This document shows, in pieces, positions 15,070-24,715 of a DNA stretch of 64,000 nucleotides (position 1 is the first letter of the stretch; each line of letters begins with the position of its first letter). The notes below the pieces were generated by a model, which saw nothing but the letters and a program-made list of their open reading frames with translations, did no database searches and had not been told where the DNA came from. A program made the position numbers and the translations under genes. Origin of the DNA: Candidatus Caenarcanales bacterium (GTDB lineage Bacteria; Cyanobacteriota; Vampirovibrionia; LMEP-6097); contig JAKVAO010000001.1 in the NCBI GenBank assembly GCA_022447685.1, positions 1 through 64,000 of the forward strand. The letters run 5' to 3'.

Positions 15070-16446
15070 ATGGAGTCCCTAAATTCTATAAAAACTGAAA
15101 ATTCTGGTTGTATAGATTTTGACCGAGATAAGTTCAAGGACTACTATTTGGTCTGTGTTGAGGAAGAAAAAAGATATCGACATCAATATTCTAAAAACTT
15201 TCGAAAATTTGCAAAATTACTTCTTTTTGAAAAGTTTTCTGATTTTGAAGAACAAGTATTTAAAGATCCATCCATTTTAGCTGAAAAAGAAATTAAAGTC
15301 CTATGGGCGTATATACACATACTGCAAGGTAAGAAAATGTTACCTAGCCATTTTCTTTCTTCAATGGCACCTCCTTATTCAAAAAGAAGACTTTCACAGG
15401 GCTTGGCTTATATTTTGATTGATATATTTGGTGTTTTTCAGAGAACTATTAAATTTTCTGATGAGATTCAAGCTAAACTGAATGATTTTAATTTCTTTAG
15501 CCTCAAAGACATTTTGCCGGATGTCACTTTTTATTACGCCCAATACATTTTGGAGTATAAGCTTGAAGATAAATATAATTTAGTTCGAGATGAGCTTTTG
15601 AATTATCAGTTCGTGAATTTCTGTAATGGTGTTGAAAATATTGAACAGCGCTTAGAAGCTGAAAGAGTAAGGCTGTTATCGTTTTACTATAGAGTTACAG
15701 GTAATGTAGAAGAGGCTGAGAAATATATGCTTATTTACCGTAAGATTATGCCAGCTGATATAACTGTTGATTTATCGCCACAAATTAGAAGTAAAACTAA
15801 TTCTAGTTATTTCCCTGCTAGTGAAACATTGGAGAATTGGGCTGAAGTTCTTCAAGAATGTGACGATGTTCAGGATCATGTTATAGAAATTAGTGGCTTA
15901 TATAAAGATACCTGTGGATATTATGACTGCGCAGATTGTTGTAATTACACATCTCCACATATGAGTTTGACAGAGTATAAGTATTTAAAAGCTTGGGCTG
16001 AGAAACATAATTATTCTTTTGACAAAGCTATAGCTAAAGCTAAAGAAATTCAAGAAAATCACAAAGAATTACATGGTGAAGAATTGAAAATAATAGATAA
16101 AGCTTTGCCGGAAAACAAAGAAAAAGGTAGAGAGAATCCATATTCTTATAAATATTCTTGTCCTTTTTTGATCGACAATAGATGCTCTGTCTATGAAGCT
16201 AGACCTCTTCTTTGCCGTGGCTTTGGCCTTTCTAGTGATGATAATCTTGCAGTTAAGACTTGTAATTTTTATTTAGGTCAATATACTCATAATTGCTCAA
16301 GAGATAATGAAAGATATGTCTATGATTTAAGACCAGCACAGTTAATGGCTACTGAAAGTGATAGACATATATCTAAGCAAGAGGGTTTAGATAAGAAGGA
16401 ACTTAAAGGAACTATAGTTGCTTGGCTTAGTCAGAGTGAATATTAA
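15070..16446 (+). CDS. YkgJ-type Cys-cluster protein with long helical N-terminal region
   Basis: 458 aa. The C-terminal 170 residues carry the YkgJ/UPF0153 CxxCxxCC-type cluster: CGYYDCADCC, then CPFLIDNRCSVYEARPLLCRGFG, whose Cys residues are thought to chelate Zn or an Fe-S centre. The N-terminal about 280 residues are helical with TPR-like features (YRVTGNVEEAEKYMLIYRKI) and are not part of the standard short family. The biochemical role is unknown. It is divergent from the Zn-ribbon/secretin operon across a 60-bp gap and is followed by another plus-strand unknown gene. Confidence 0.8.
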   Translation: MESLNSIKTENSGCIDFDRDKFKDYYLVCVEEEKRYRHQYSKNFRKFAKLLLFEKFSDFEEQVFKDPSILAEKEIKVLWAYIHILQGKKMLPSHFLSSMAPPYSKRRLSQGLAYILIDIFGVFQRTIKFSDEIQAKLNDFNFFSLKDILPDVTFYYAQYILEYKLEDKYNLVRDELLNYQFVNFCNGVENIEQRLEAERVRLLSFYYRVTGNVEEAEKYMLIYRKIMPADITVDLSPQIRSKTNSSYFPASETLENWAEVLQECDDVQDHVIEISGLYKDTCGYYDCADCCNYTSPHMSLTEYKYLKAWAEKHNYSFDKAIAKAKEIQENHKELHGEELKIIDKALPENKEKGRENPYSYKYSCPFLIDNRCSVYEARPLLCRGFGLSSDDNLAVKTCNFYLGQYTHNCSRDNERYVYDLRPAQLMATESDRHISKQEGLDKKELKGTIVAWLSQSEY

Positions 16447-16498
16447 TTAATTTTTTAGCTAAGCTTTAGTGAGATATAATCACTAGGGTCGATTATCA

Positions 16499-17338
16499 AT
16501 GAATGACTTTTATTACGAAGTTGATATTGAGGACGAAGCTCAAACCGATTTGCAGTTTTTTGATAAGTCAAATTTCGCAGATCCAGATTCATATGCCTTG
16601 TTTTTGTTCATAGATAATTTTATAAAAGTTGAGATTCCTGGTAGTACCTTGGTGCTCAACTTGGATTTTCAGCGAAATGTTTTTGTTTTCTTCAAACTCT
16701 TATCTTTTATATTTTCCTGTTTTTGGGATTTGTCTAAAAGAGTTTTTGCGTCTCTGAAGTCTAAGTTTGTAGAGTTATTCGTGAAAGAAAAAGTTAATTC
16801 TAAGCTCAAAGTAGATTATATTGCTATGGATAAATTCCAAAAGCAACTTTTGAATATCATTACTAAATTAAATTCCAGCTCTAAGATTTCATCTTGTCAA
16901 CCAAATTTAAAGCTTACTAATTTGATTGATCTTGAGGAGAAGGAGTACTTTCTTTCTAATAACAAAACCATTCTATTGAATATTGTTGGGAAATTTTCTT
17001 ACATAGTAATGGATGCTTATCTTGAAAACCCTTATTTTAAGCAGCTTGCAAGTGAACAACAATTAAAATGCATCGATGAGAAAGCAATTAATCTTTGTCT
17101 TAGTCTAGTGGAGATTGATCAAAACAAGTTTGTAAGTATTAAAATACCTTACTATACTTTTGTGACCCGTAATGTTGATATTGACTTTATTAAAAATGAT
17201 CTATTCAAGAAGTATCCTGGTATTTTAGATTCTATTAATTTGATTCAAGGCAAGCTTAAAACAAGTTACGACAAGCAGATTCAAGCTATTGTTTTCGAAG
17301 TCTTAATTCCTGATCTTCTGAACTATCGACTTACTTGA
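16499..17338 (+). CDS. hypothetical protein, 279 aa
   Basis: Starts at ATG 16499, 52 nt after the YkgJ-type gene. It is predicted mixed alpha/beta with one strongly hydrophobic aromatic stretch near residues 60-80 (VFVFFKLLSFIFSCFW) that may be a membrane or interfacial helix. No motif is recognised. Its 3' end overlaps the convergent methyltransferase gene by 16 nt. Codon use looks like that of its neighbours. Confidence 0.65.
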   Translation: MNDFYYEVDIEDEAQTDLQFFDKSNFADPDSYALFLFIDNFIKVEIPGSTLVLNLDFQRNVFVFFKLLSFIFSCFWDLSKRVFASLKSKFVELFVKEKVNSKLKVDYIAMDKFQKQLLNIITKLNSSSKISSCQPNLKLTNLIDLEEKEYFLSNNKTILLNIVGKFSYIVMDAYLENPYFKQLASEQQLKCIDEKAINLCLSLVEIDQNKFVSIKIPYYTFVTRNVDIDFIKNDLFKKYPGILDSINLIQGKLKTSYDKQIQAIVFEVLIPDLLNYRLT

Positions 17339-17991
17339 ACCAATACTGATCTACTCTCATTATCTACAATTTCCCAGCTAAGTATTTTCAGATTCAATTC
17401 TTGGAAAATTTCTTTAAGTTCTTCATCACTGTAGTTTCTTAGAAACATTCCAGCTCTATAAGTATCTTTATACTCTCTAGTACCATCCGCAAGCTCTAAA
17501 AACTCGCCTTTATCTGATAATGCTACCTGATCAAATACCGCATAAATATAAGCTTCGTCTTTAAGGTTCTCTAAGCTATTTTTTAGAAGTTCTACAGCTC
17601 TTTCTCTGTTGAAATGCTCAAAGCAGGCATTTATTACAGCGCAATCTACCTTGAAATCAAGTTTCATACTGAGTATATCCTGAGAGAGAAACTCTGCATC
17701 TATTTGATTCTTATAAATATCTTTCTTGACCTGTGTTGCAAGTTTAATTGCTGACTCTGAGATGTCTACACCTGTAACTTGAAAACCTTGCTCTGCAAGC
17801 ATGAAAGATAACCAGCCAGAGCCACAGGCAAGATCTACCACGGATTTAATATTGTATTTGTTGAGAAGACTTGGGATATTTTTTACGTAAGCAAAATCAG
17901 GTGGTTTATTAATAGCTTTACTAACTCTTTTCCAGGCTGTTTCCCAAAAATCTAAATTCCTTAAATAATTTTCTTGATAATCTAAGCCCAT
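17323..17991 (-). CDS. SAM-dependent methyltransferase (class I)
   Basis: 222 aa Rossmann-fold methyltransferase. Motif I is clear (VVDLACGSGWLSFMLAEQG) with the following acidic strand end (VTGVDIS), and motif IV-like DCAVINACFEHF. Such enzymes methylate small molecules, lipids or proteins; the substrate cannot be inferred. It is divergent from rodA (28 nt between starts) and convergent with the 16499 gene. Confidence 0.85.
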   Translation of the reverse strand: MGLDYQENYLRNLDFWETAWKRVSKAINKPPDFAYVKNIPSLLNKYNIKSVVDLACGSGWLSFMLAEQGFQVTGVDISESAIKLATQVKKDIYKNQIDAEFLSQDILSMKLDFKVDCAVINACFEHFNRERAVELLKNSLENLKDEAYIYAVFDQVALSDKGEFLELADGTREYKDTYRAGMFLRNYSDEELKEIFQELNLKILSWEIVDNESRSVLVQVSR

Positions 17992-18019
17992 TAAGTTTAA
18001 CTCTATTATACTAAAAATA

Positions 18020-19276
18020 ATGAGATTCTTTGATCTTAGATTGGCTATTACTGTTTCTTTGTTGTTGTGTTTAGGGCTAACAGCTTTGTCTAGTGCTGCC
18101 TCTGGAGCTTTTTTTGTTAAGCAATTGGTTTATGTACCTATATGTTTTATGATAGTACTTTTCACATATTGCTTTTTCTCAATTGATTTTTATAAAAAAG
18201 CTGCAATTATTATTTATTGGTTAAATGTAATTTTACTTATAGTTTTGAAGTTTTTTGGAACTACGCAATTAGGTTCCCAGAGATGGCTCAGCCTAGGTCC
18301 GATTAATATTCAGCCTAGTGAACTTGCAAAAATCTGTTTAATTATTTTCCTTGCTGATATTCTCTCTAGAAAAGAGGTGAGAACCTATTTTGATATTATG
18401 AAAATATTTTTTTATATATCACTGCCTTCTCTTTTGGTTTTGATTCAACCTGACTTAGGTACAACACTTGTCTATGTTGCAATTAGTTTTGGGATGCTTT
18501 TTTGGGCTGGAGCAAGTTTGATGCAACTTCTCATCATAATCTCACCAATTATCACTGCCATTTGTTCTTCAGTTGGTTTCAAGATATTTGAATACCACAA
18601 CAGTTTTCTTGAGCTTTACTTAACGGTCCCAGCTTTGATTTTTCTAATAAGCTTTACTTTACTTATGGTTTTTTATTATAAAGTTTGGAATTCACCATTC
18701 CACACTTTTGGAGCAATGTTCTTAGTCTTGGTGAATATTTTCTCTGTAATTTATAGACCTATGATTTGGGGTTTGTTGAAAGAATATCAGCAAAAGCGTT
18801 TGACCATTTTCCTAGACCCATTTTCAGATCCATTAGGTTCTGGTTATCATATTATCCAGAGTTTATATACTATCGGTAGTGGAGGCTTATTTGGTGCTGG
18901 GCTTAAATCTGGTGATTTGTCACAAGGGAACTTTGTTCCTGAGCAACATACTGACTTTATTTTCTCTTTAATAGGTGAAGAACTTGGGTTCTTTGGGACA
19001 ATTGCGGTGATATTTCTATTTTGTATTCTCTGTGTGCAGATACTACTAAGAGCTAAAAACTCTAAAGATCAATTCTCGTCTTTGATGAGTATTGGTATCT
19101 TTTCAATGTTTATTTTTCATATATTTGTAAATATCGGCATGAACCTTAGCCTCATGCCGATTACGGGAGTTCCGCTTCCGTATATGAGTTACGGTGGTAC
19201 ATCATTGCTGGTTAATCTTTTCCTGATTTCGCTTGTTGCTAAGGTTTATTCAGAAAATTGCAAAACTAACAATTGA
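18020..19276 (+). CDS. rodA: rod-shape peptidoglycan glycosyltransferase RodA (SEDS family)
   Basis: 418 aa with about ten transmembrane helices. SEDS signatures: GSQRWLSLGPINIQPSELAK (TM3 loop), PDLGTTLVY, the long periplasmic loop with QQKRLTIFLDP and GSGYHIIQSLYTIGSGGLFG, EQHTDFIFSLIGEELG, and PLPYMSYGGTSLL near the C-terminus. RodA polymerises lipid II into glycan strands for side-wall growth, together with a class B PBP. RodA is chosen over FtsW because of the overall motif pattern (IGSGGLFGAG, EQHTDFIFS). This implies a rod-shaped cell. No mre or pbp genes are adjacent. Confidence 0.92.
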   Translation: MRFFDLRLAITVSLLLCLGLTALSSAASGAFFVKQLVYVPICFMIVLFTYCFFSIDFYKKAAIIIYWLNVILLIVLKFFGTTQLGSQRWLSLGPINIQPSELAKICLIIFLADILSRKEVRTYFDIMKIFFYISLPSLLVLIQPDLGTTLVYVAISFGMLFWAGASLMQLLIIISPIITAICSSVGFKIFEYHNSFLELYLTVPALIFLISFTLLMVFYYKVWNSPFHTFGAMFLVLVNIFSVIYRPMIWGLLKEYQQKRLTIFLDPFSDPLGSGYHIIQSLYTIGSGGLFGAGLKSGDLSQGNFVPEQHTDFIFSLIGEELGFFGTIAVIFLFCILCVQILLRAKNSKDQFSSLMSIGIFSMFIFHIFVNIGMNLSLMPITGVPLPYMSYGGTSLLVNLFLISLVAKVYSENCKTNN

Positions 19277-19283
19277 AGATCTA

Positions 19284-19811
19284 CTAATCTAAAACAATTT
19301 TGTATCTTTCATCAGCAACAGACGGGCTATCAGAGTTTTGGTCTTTTAATTTACCAGTTAAAATTAATTTAGAACCACGTTTTTTGTATTTTGTATCTAT
19401 AACTGAGTTACTTGTTTCAAAAAGTTTTTCTACTGATATGATATTTGCACTATAAGTCGCTGATAAACCAACAAAATCCAAATTTTTGCTAGTGATTTCA
19501 GTTCTTCTTTTCTCGAAGCACCTAGGTTCCATGAAGAAACCAAAGCTATTCTGTTCTTTTATAACTATGCTGCCAGAATCTCTATCAAAGCTAAAATCTC
19601 TTCTACAAGAACCGTCCTGGCATATTTTTTGAATTACACCAACTGTTCTTTTGGTATATGTACCTGAAACACTCTGTACAGATGATACTTGTGGTAAATC
19701 ACAAAGTAAAGTCTCTAATGAGCTAGGATTATTTTCGTCAAATAATGCACTTGCACCATTACTAAGACCAATAGAAAGAGCAGCTATTGCTACTAGAATT
19801 TTGTTTTTCGT
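19284..19811 (-). CDS. exported protein with apparent ACG start codon, 175 aa
   Basis: The frame is open from an in-frame TAA at the Shine-Dalgarno down to the stop at 19284. The only plausible start is ACG (19809-19811): AGGAG lies 4 nt upstream, and the codons right after it form a textbook Sec signal (KNKILVAIAALSIGLSNGASA). No ATG, GTG or TTG occurs before residue 94, which would remove the signal and half the protein. The mature domain has at least four Cys (LLCDLP, ICQDGSC, PRCFEK) and is unrecognised. Either a rare ACG start, a start-codon-loss mutation, or a one-base sequence error. Confidence 0.7.
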   Translation of the reverse strand, partial: TKNKILVAIAALSIGLSNGASALFDENNPSSLETLLCDLPQVSSVQSVSGTYTKRTVGVIQKICQDGSCRRDFSFDRDSGSIVIKEQNSFGFFMEPRCFEKRRTEITSKNLDFVGLSATYSANIISVEKLFETSNSVIDTKYKKRGSKLILTGKLKDQNSDSPSVADERYKIVLD

Positions 19812-19914
19812 ATTTCTCCTTTAATGAAAGTTATTTAAAACTTTCTAAAAATATATTAATACTGCTTAGTAGCCTAAGAAAGCATAGTTATTCCAAGGAA
19901 TTTGATTAAGATGA

Positions 19915-20805
19915 TCAATCGACAAATAATTCAGGGTCGACACTAATACCGTATAAGTAAGTTCCCCAGTGTAGATGAGGTCCTGTGGAAATTCCAGTAT
20001 GTCCGACTTCGCCTATTTTTTGACCTTTTTTTACGAGTTCACCTTTTTTAACATCAATTTTACTTAAGTGCATATAGATTGATGTCATTGCATGACCATG
20101 ATCCAGTACTATAGCGTTACCATGAACGTTATAACCTTCTTTCTCCAATCCTACCAAAGCTACTTTAGCGTCTCCAGGAGCAAATACAGGGCTTCCCATT
20201 GCTCCTGCAAAATCTAATCCTTTGTGATAGCTTGATACAGGTGCATTATTATATGAGCGCTTTACTCCAAATGGGCTTGATTTACGAGCATTAGAAGGGT
20301 AGATAAAATGATTTGTAGAATAAAGATCTTCAGATCTCAGTCTAAAAGCAGCAGAGATCTCACTGAGTTCTTTTTGGCTAGCGCTTAAGCCACTTTTGCC
20401 TTTACTTAAAGTGATATGTTGAATTGGCTTTTTGTTATCAATAACAGTTACTGGGACTTTCTCTTCCCAATCTCCAGATCTTGCAAGTATTGCATAGGAG
20501 CCAGGCTTGGTTAAATTCTCTACCGGGATTAATGCAGTGTATTCTTTATCAGCAGTTTTAAATGCTCTAAAAGCAATTTGGTTAAACCAGACTAGAGGTG
20601 CTCTTTTCAGTCCTGATACAGTAACCTCATAGAATTCCCCCTGTTTAACTGAAGCAGATTTAATATTTAACTTAGGACTAGCTTTTTTAGTGACAGCAAT
20701 TGCTTTTTCCTGAGTCTCTGGACTCGAGACCTGAGGGGACATTGCAAAAGCTGAGTTTAAACTTAGACACAGTAAAGCAAAAAATAATACTTTAATTGGC
20801 TTCAT
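19915..20805 (-). CDS. M23-family metallopeptidase (LytM/peptidoglycan endopeptidase type)
   Basis: 296 aa exported protein: signal peptide ending SAFA, a beta-rich N-terminal domain, and a C-terminal M23 domain with intact zinc motifs HKGLD (His...Asp) and GPHLHWG (HxH) plus the second His in LDHGHAMTSIYMHL. M23 enzymes cut cross-links in peptidoglycan or activate other hydrolases. Because all metal ligands are present, an active enzyme is expected. It lies 31 nt downstream of trpB on the same strand. Confidence 0.92.
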   Translation of the reverse strand: MKPIKVLFFALLCLSLNSAFAMSPQVSSPETQEKAIAVTKKASPKLNIKSASVKQGEFYEVTVSGLKRAPLVWFNQIAFRAFKTADKEYTALIPVENLTKPGSYAILARSGDWEEKVPVTVIDNKKPIQHITLSKGKSGLSASQKELSEISAAFRLRSEDLYSTNHFIYPSNARKSSPFGVKRSYNNAPVSSYHKGLDFAGAMGSPVFAPGDAKVALVGLEKEGYNVHGNAIVLDHGHAMTSIYMHLSKIDVKKGELVKKGQKIGEVGHTGISTGPHLHWGTYLYGISVDPELFVD

Positions 20806-20837
20806 ATTTATATGATAGCTTAAAAAAATCTGAGAAT

Positions 20838-22007
20838 TTAATTAATTGAACCTAAATCTTTATCACCACGCCCAGAAAGGTTTAGTATCAAAATTTCTTC
20901 ATCTTTAGTTTCGGGCATTAAAGTTTCTAGATAAGCAAAAGCGTGTGCTGTTTCTAAAGCAGGAATAATTCCCTCCATTCTAGAAACTAATTTAAAAGCA
21001 GCTAATGCTTCTTCATCAGTGACAGCAACATACTTAGCAATATTTTCATCTTTATAGTAACTGTGTTCAGGACCGATTCCAGGGTAATCTAATCCAGCAG
21101 AAACACTGTGAGCTTCTTGGATTTGTCCATAATCATCCTGTAAAAGATAACTCATAGAACCATGTAACACTCCTGGCTTACCAAGGCTAATAGAAGCGGC
21201 GTGCTTCTCTGTATCTAAACCATTTCCAGCAGCTTCTATAGCTATAAGCTTTACATCTTCATCTCCTCTAAAAGGGTGGAAAATGCCAATAGCATTAGAA
21301 CCACCACCCACACAAGCAAGAACGTAATTAGGCAACTTGCCCTCTATTTCAAGGCATTGCGCGCGAGCTTCGTCACCAATCACAGCCTGAAATTCTCTAA
21401 CTATAGTAGGGTAAGGATGAGGTCCAACCACGCTGCCAATAATATAATGAGTATCTATAACGTTAGTAACCCAGTATCTGATTGCTTCAGAGGTAGCGTC
21501 TTTGAGGGTTGAAGATCCACTGGTCACAGGAATAACTCCTGCACCCATAAGTTTCATACGTTTAACGTTTGGAGCTTGTCTTTCAATATCTAATGCTCCC
21601 ATGAATACTTTACATTCAAGTCCAAGTAAGGCACAGGCAGTAGCTGTAGCAACCCCATGCTGTCCAGCACCCGTTTCTGCAATGATTTTAGATTTACCGA
21701 TTTTCTTAGCAAGCAAAGCCTGAGCTATAGCGTTATTGATTTTATGAGCCCCAGTATGGTTTAAGTCTTCACGTTTAAGATAAATTTTCGCTTTGCCGTA
21801 ATAGTTGGTAAGGCGCTTTGCAAAATACAATGGAGTTTCTCTACCTACATAATTTTTCAGATAGTAGTTAAGTTCTTTTTTGAATTCTGGATTCTCTTTA
21901 TACTTCAAAAAAACATCTTCAAACTCTTCTAAAGCAGGCATTAGAGTTTCAGGGACATATTGTCCTCCAAATTTTCCAAAGTACTTAGGGAGTTTAGTTT
22001 TTTCCAT
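20838..22007 (-). CDS. trpB: tryptophan synthase beta chain
   Basis: TrpB condenses indole with serine to make tryptophan, using PLP. 389 aa, standard TrpB1 length. The PLP Lys is Lys89 in [12 protein letters not shown]; the phosphate-binding loop GGGSNAIG and the [13 protein letters not shown] segment are intact. No trpA or other trp gene is adjacent, which is unusual for TrpB1. It lies 20 nt downstream of lysS, with the M23 gene after it, in a minus-strand series. Confidence 0.97.
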   Translation of the reverse strand: MEKTKLPKYFGKFGGQYVPETLMPALEEFEDVFLKYKENPEFKKELNYYLKNYVGRETPLYFAKRLTNYYGKAKIYLKREDLNHTGAHKINNAIAQALLAKKIGKSKIIAETGAGQHGVATATACALLGLECKVFMGALDIERQAPNVKRMKLMGAGVIPVTSGSSTLKDATSEAIRYWVTNVIDTHYIIGSVVGPHPYPTIVREFQAVIGDEARAQCLEIEGKLPNYVLACVGGGSNAIGIFHPFRGDEDVKLIAIEAAGNGLDTEKHAASISLGKPGVLHGSMSYLLQDDYGQIQEAHSVSAGLDYPGIGPEHSYYKDENIAKYVAVTDEEALAAFKLVSRMEGIIPALETAHAFAYLETLMPETKDEEILILNLSGRGDKDLGSIN

Positions 22008-22027
22008 TAAGTATTATTTTAGCAAGC

Positions 22028-23476
22028 TTAAACCTGTTGTTTCATAGTAGGAAAAGCAATAATATCTCTAATAGATGCTGCATCGGTTAAGAACATAGCG
22101 AGTCTATCGATACCAAGTCCCATACCACCAGTTGGAGGTAGACCGTATTCTAAAGCCGTGATGAAGTCTTGATCATAGATGTGAGCCTCTTCATCGCCTT
22201 CTTCTCTTTGCTTGCCTTGCATTAAGAATCTTTCTTTCTGGTCAAGTGGATCAGTTAGCTCCGTGAAAGCATTTGCTGTTTCACGACCATAGATGAATAA
22301 TTCAAATCTTTCTACGAATCCAGCTTCACTCTTAGCCTCATCTCTATGCCTTTTGGCTAGTGGAGAGATTTCTACTGGATAATCGTAAATGAAAGTTGGC
22401 TGTATCAAGGTTTTTTCAACATGAGCCTCGAATGCTTCATTCAATTCAACACCAAAAAGTTCTTTACCAGTGGCTTTTTTGACAGCTTCTTGCATTGAAA
22501 TTCTTTCAAATGGTTTTGAGAAATCTATTTCAGTGCCTTGGTATTCAAATTTAAGTTTAGCAAGAACTTTGTCACAAACATATTTCAGCATTTCCTCTGT
22601 TAAATCCATCATTCCAGTAACATCGGTATAAGCTTGATAAAGCTCTATACTAGTAAACTCTGGATTATGTTTGATACTAATACCTTCATTCCTGAAGATT
22701 CTACCAATCTCATAAACTCTTTCAAATCCACCAATAACTAATCTTTTCAGGTGTAGCTCAGTTGCAATACGAAGATACATGTCCATATCTAAAGTGTTAT
22801 GGTGAGTGATAAATGGTTTAGCGGAAGCTCCACCAGCTTCAGTGTTTAGTATTGGTGTTTCTATTTCAAGGAAACCACGGGAATCTAAATAGTTACGGAT
22901 TTCCTGAACCATCAGAGCTCTTTTTCTAAGTCTATCTTTAGATTCTGGATTTACGATTAAGTCTAAGTATCTTTGGCGGTAGCGAGTTTCAACATCAGCT
23001 ATGCCAAGTCTTCTTTTTTTACCTTCCACAATTTCAGGTAGGGGTTGGAGTGTTTTGGAGAGTAAAGTGATTTTCTCTATGTCTAAAGTTACTTCTCCGC
23101 GAGGGGTTTTTCTTATCTTACCGGTGACACCAATATAATCACCCTTATCAAATAAAGGTAATAATTCTTTTAATTCTTCCGGACGAGTCTTTGCATCTGA
23201 AAATAATTGCAGTTTACCATCTTCGTCGAAAAGATCAACAAACATCCAATCGTTTCTCTGATTATGAACCTTGCCACACACAGAGGCTACAAAGTCAGTT
23301 CTCTCACCGTCTTCCAAATCTTTGAACTTCTCTTGAATCTCACCAACTCTGTGAGTTCTCTCAAAACCATACGGATAGGGATCAATTCCCTTTTCTTTTA
23401 GTTTTGCTAATTTTTCTAATCGTTGTTCTCTTAAGTTAGAACTCGATTCTACATTATTATCCTGTGTCTTAACCAT
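22028..23476 (-). CDS. lysS: lysyl-tRNA synthetase, class II
   Basis: 482 aa. N-terminal OB-fold anticodon-binding domain (about 55-150), then the class II catalytic domain with motif 2 (FRNEGISIKHNPEFTSIE) and motif 3 (GMGLGIDRLAMFLT). It charges tRNA-Lys using ATP. The start codon overlaps the end of the pilin-like gene by 8 nt, so the two are probably translated in a coupled manner. Confidence 0.97.
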   Translation of the reverse strand: MVKTQDNNVESSSNLREQRLEKLAKLKEKGIDPYPYGFERTHRVGEIQEKFKDLEDGERTDFVASVCGKVHNQRNDWMFVDLFDEDGKLQLFSDAKTRPEELKELLPLFDKGDYIGVTGKIRKTPRGEVTLDIEKITLLSKTLQPLPEIVEGKKRRLGIADVETRYRQRYLDLIVNPESKDRLRKRALMVQEIRNYLDSRGFLEIETPILNTEAGGASAKPFITHHNTLDMDMYLRIATELHLKRLVIGGFERVYEIGRIFRNEGISIKHNPEFTSIELYQAYTDVTGMMDLTEEMLKYVCDKVLAKLKFEYQGTEIDFSKPFERISMQEAVKKATGKELFGVELNEAFEAHVEKTLIQPTFIYDYPVEISPLAKRHRDEAKSEAGFVERFELFIYGRETANAFTELTDPLDQKERFLMQGKQREEGDEEAHIYDQDFITALEYGLPPTGGMGLGIDRLAMFLTDAASIRDIIAFPTMKQQV

Positions 23477-23966
23477 TGTCTAAAGCTACTACTATACTGG
23501 GCTTACCTTTTACAATTCCAATACCTGTAACAACAAAAGCTCCCATCATTGGCTCTAGCTCAGGCTCTTCGTCTATACCAGCTCTAAATGGTCTAGCAAG
23601 AGTTACGTTAGGTTCATAACCAACCGTTCCTGGTAAGTCTTGTTCAGGATCTACAAGACCGTCAATAAGCTCTACAGGCTCTTTCGTAAATGGATTTAGG
23701 ATTTTACGGATAGCTCCGAGTTCTTCAACGTCATAAGAAGACTCTGGAATGACGCCACCAGTATCTACTGAGGAAATTTGTATATTTGATGCTAAGGCTT
23801 GAACAGAAGCTATTACTTGTGCGTTCTTAGCCTTATCCTGTGCTTCCATTAAATTAGGTATTGCTATGGTTGCAAGTATACCAATTATGATTACAACGAC
23901 CATCAGCTCTACAAGAGTTAAGCCGCTTTCTGTTCTCCTTCCAAATTGTTTAACAATTCTTAACAT
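23469..23966 (-). CDS. type IV pilin-like / pseudopilin protein
   Basis: Start placed at ATG 23966 (MLRIVKQFGRRTESG...); an earlier in-frame ATG at 24035 would add 23 residues that do not fit a prepilin leader. The leader ends in Gly, followed by LTLVELMVVVIIIGILATIA, the prepilin-peptidase recognition site with Glu5 and the N-methylated helix that packs in the pilus core. The remaining about 120 residues are a small beta domain without a clear GspG Ca-binding loop. It may be the major pilin, a minor pilin or a pseudopilin using the secretin at 12.3-14.0 kb. It overlaps lysS by 8 nt. Confidence 0.85.
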   Translation of the reverse strand: MLRIVKQFGRRTESGLTLVELMVVVIIIGILATIAIPNLMEAQDKAKNAQVIASVQALASNIQISSVDTGGVIPESSYDVEELGAIRKILNPFTKEPVELIDGLVDPEQDLPGTVGYEPNVTLARPFRAGIDEEPELEPMMGAFVVTGIGIVKGKPSIVVALDNG

Positions 23967-24127
23967 AAGCCTGTTACAATCATAGCACTTAAAGAGTTTT
24001 TTATTCTTTAGGGTTGGGGGCGATCTATATAACATTTGAAGTCGGTCATTGAGATGACTTCAAGATATCTCAATCATTGGGTATTAAGTTAATAGATTAA
24101 GAATAGGAAAAGGAATATAAAAAACCG

Positions 24128-24703
24128 ATGGACTCAGATTCAGTAGTGACTCTTGAAAAGCTTCAAAACAAGCTGAACAGCATAGAAGCTAAGATTGACC
24201 AGAATTTTAAAGATATAGGATCCCAACTAAAGGAGCATACTAGAGCTTTAGCATTCATATCGCAAACTCTGGGGAAAACTGATTTGGCAGGCAAATCGCC
24301 CAAAAATACCAGTGCTAGTCCTGCTAATGCTGATGAAATGATTGCTGACACAAGAACTCAATATGAAAAAATTCGTGAAGAATTATACATTAGTATGAGT
24401 ATTGAAATGAATGAGGAAAACAAGAAAAGTCCTTTGGGTAAAGAGATTGATGAGTTCCTAACTAGGATGCGTCTGACTTTCTTGAAGAGTCGTTTGAATA
24501 TTGCTGATGCAGAACCAAGTAAGTTAGTTCATGTTGTAACAAGTAAATTTCCGAATGTGATGACTAATTTTGACCGTGTGGATGTGAAAGAAAAAGATCT
24601 TATTAAGCAAATAAACGGCTTATTTACTGGAAATATATACCAAGGAACTTATACTAAAGATTTACTTAAAAATATGTATAACGTTCTTCTGAATTGGGAT
24701 TAA
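24128..24703 (+). CDS. hypothetical protein with N-terminal coiled coil, 191 aa
   Basis: ATG 24128 is preceded by AGGAAAAGGA about 15-20 nt upstream. Residues 5-45 have heptad-like spacing (LEKLQNKLNSIEAKIDQ), a Ser/Ala/Pro linker follows, and the C-terminal about 110 residues are helical. No family is recognised. It is a single gene, convergent with the ABC permease gene (12-nt gap). Confidence 0.65.
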   Translation: MDSDSVVTLEKLQNKLNSIEAKIDQNFKDIGSQLKEHTRALAFISQTLGKTDLAGKSPKNTSASPANADEMIADTRTQYEKIREELYISMSIEMNEENKKSPLGKEIDEFLTRMRLTFLKSRLNIADAEPSKLVHVVTSKFPNVMTNFDRVDVKEKDLIKQINGLFTGNIYQGTYTKDLLKNMYNVLLNWD

Positions 24704-24715
24704 GCTATGGCTTAA

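Noticed and set aside
19530..19532. ATG 19532 as the start of an 82-aa protein
   Set aside because: The open frame continues upstream to a signal peptide and a Shine-Dalgarno at 19811; starting here would cut the protein in half.
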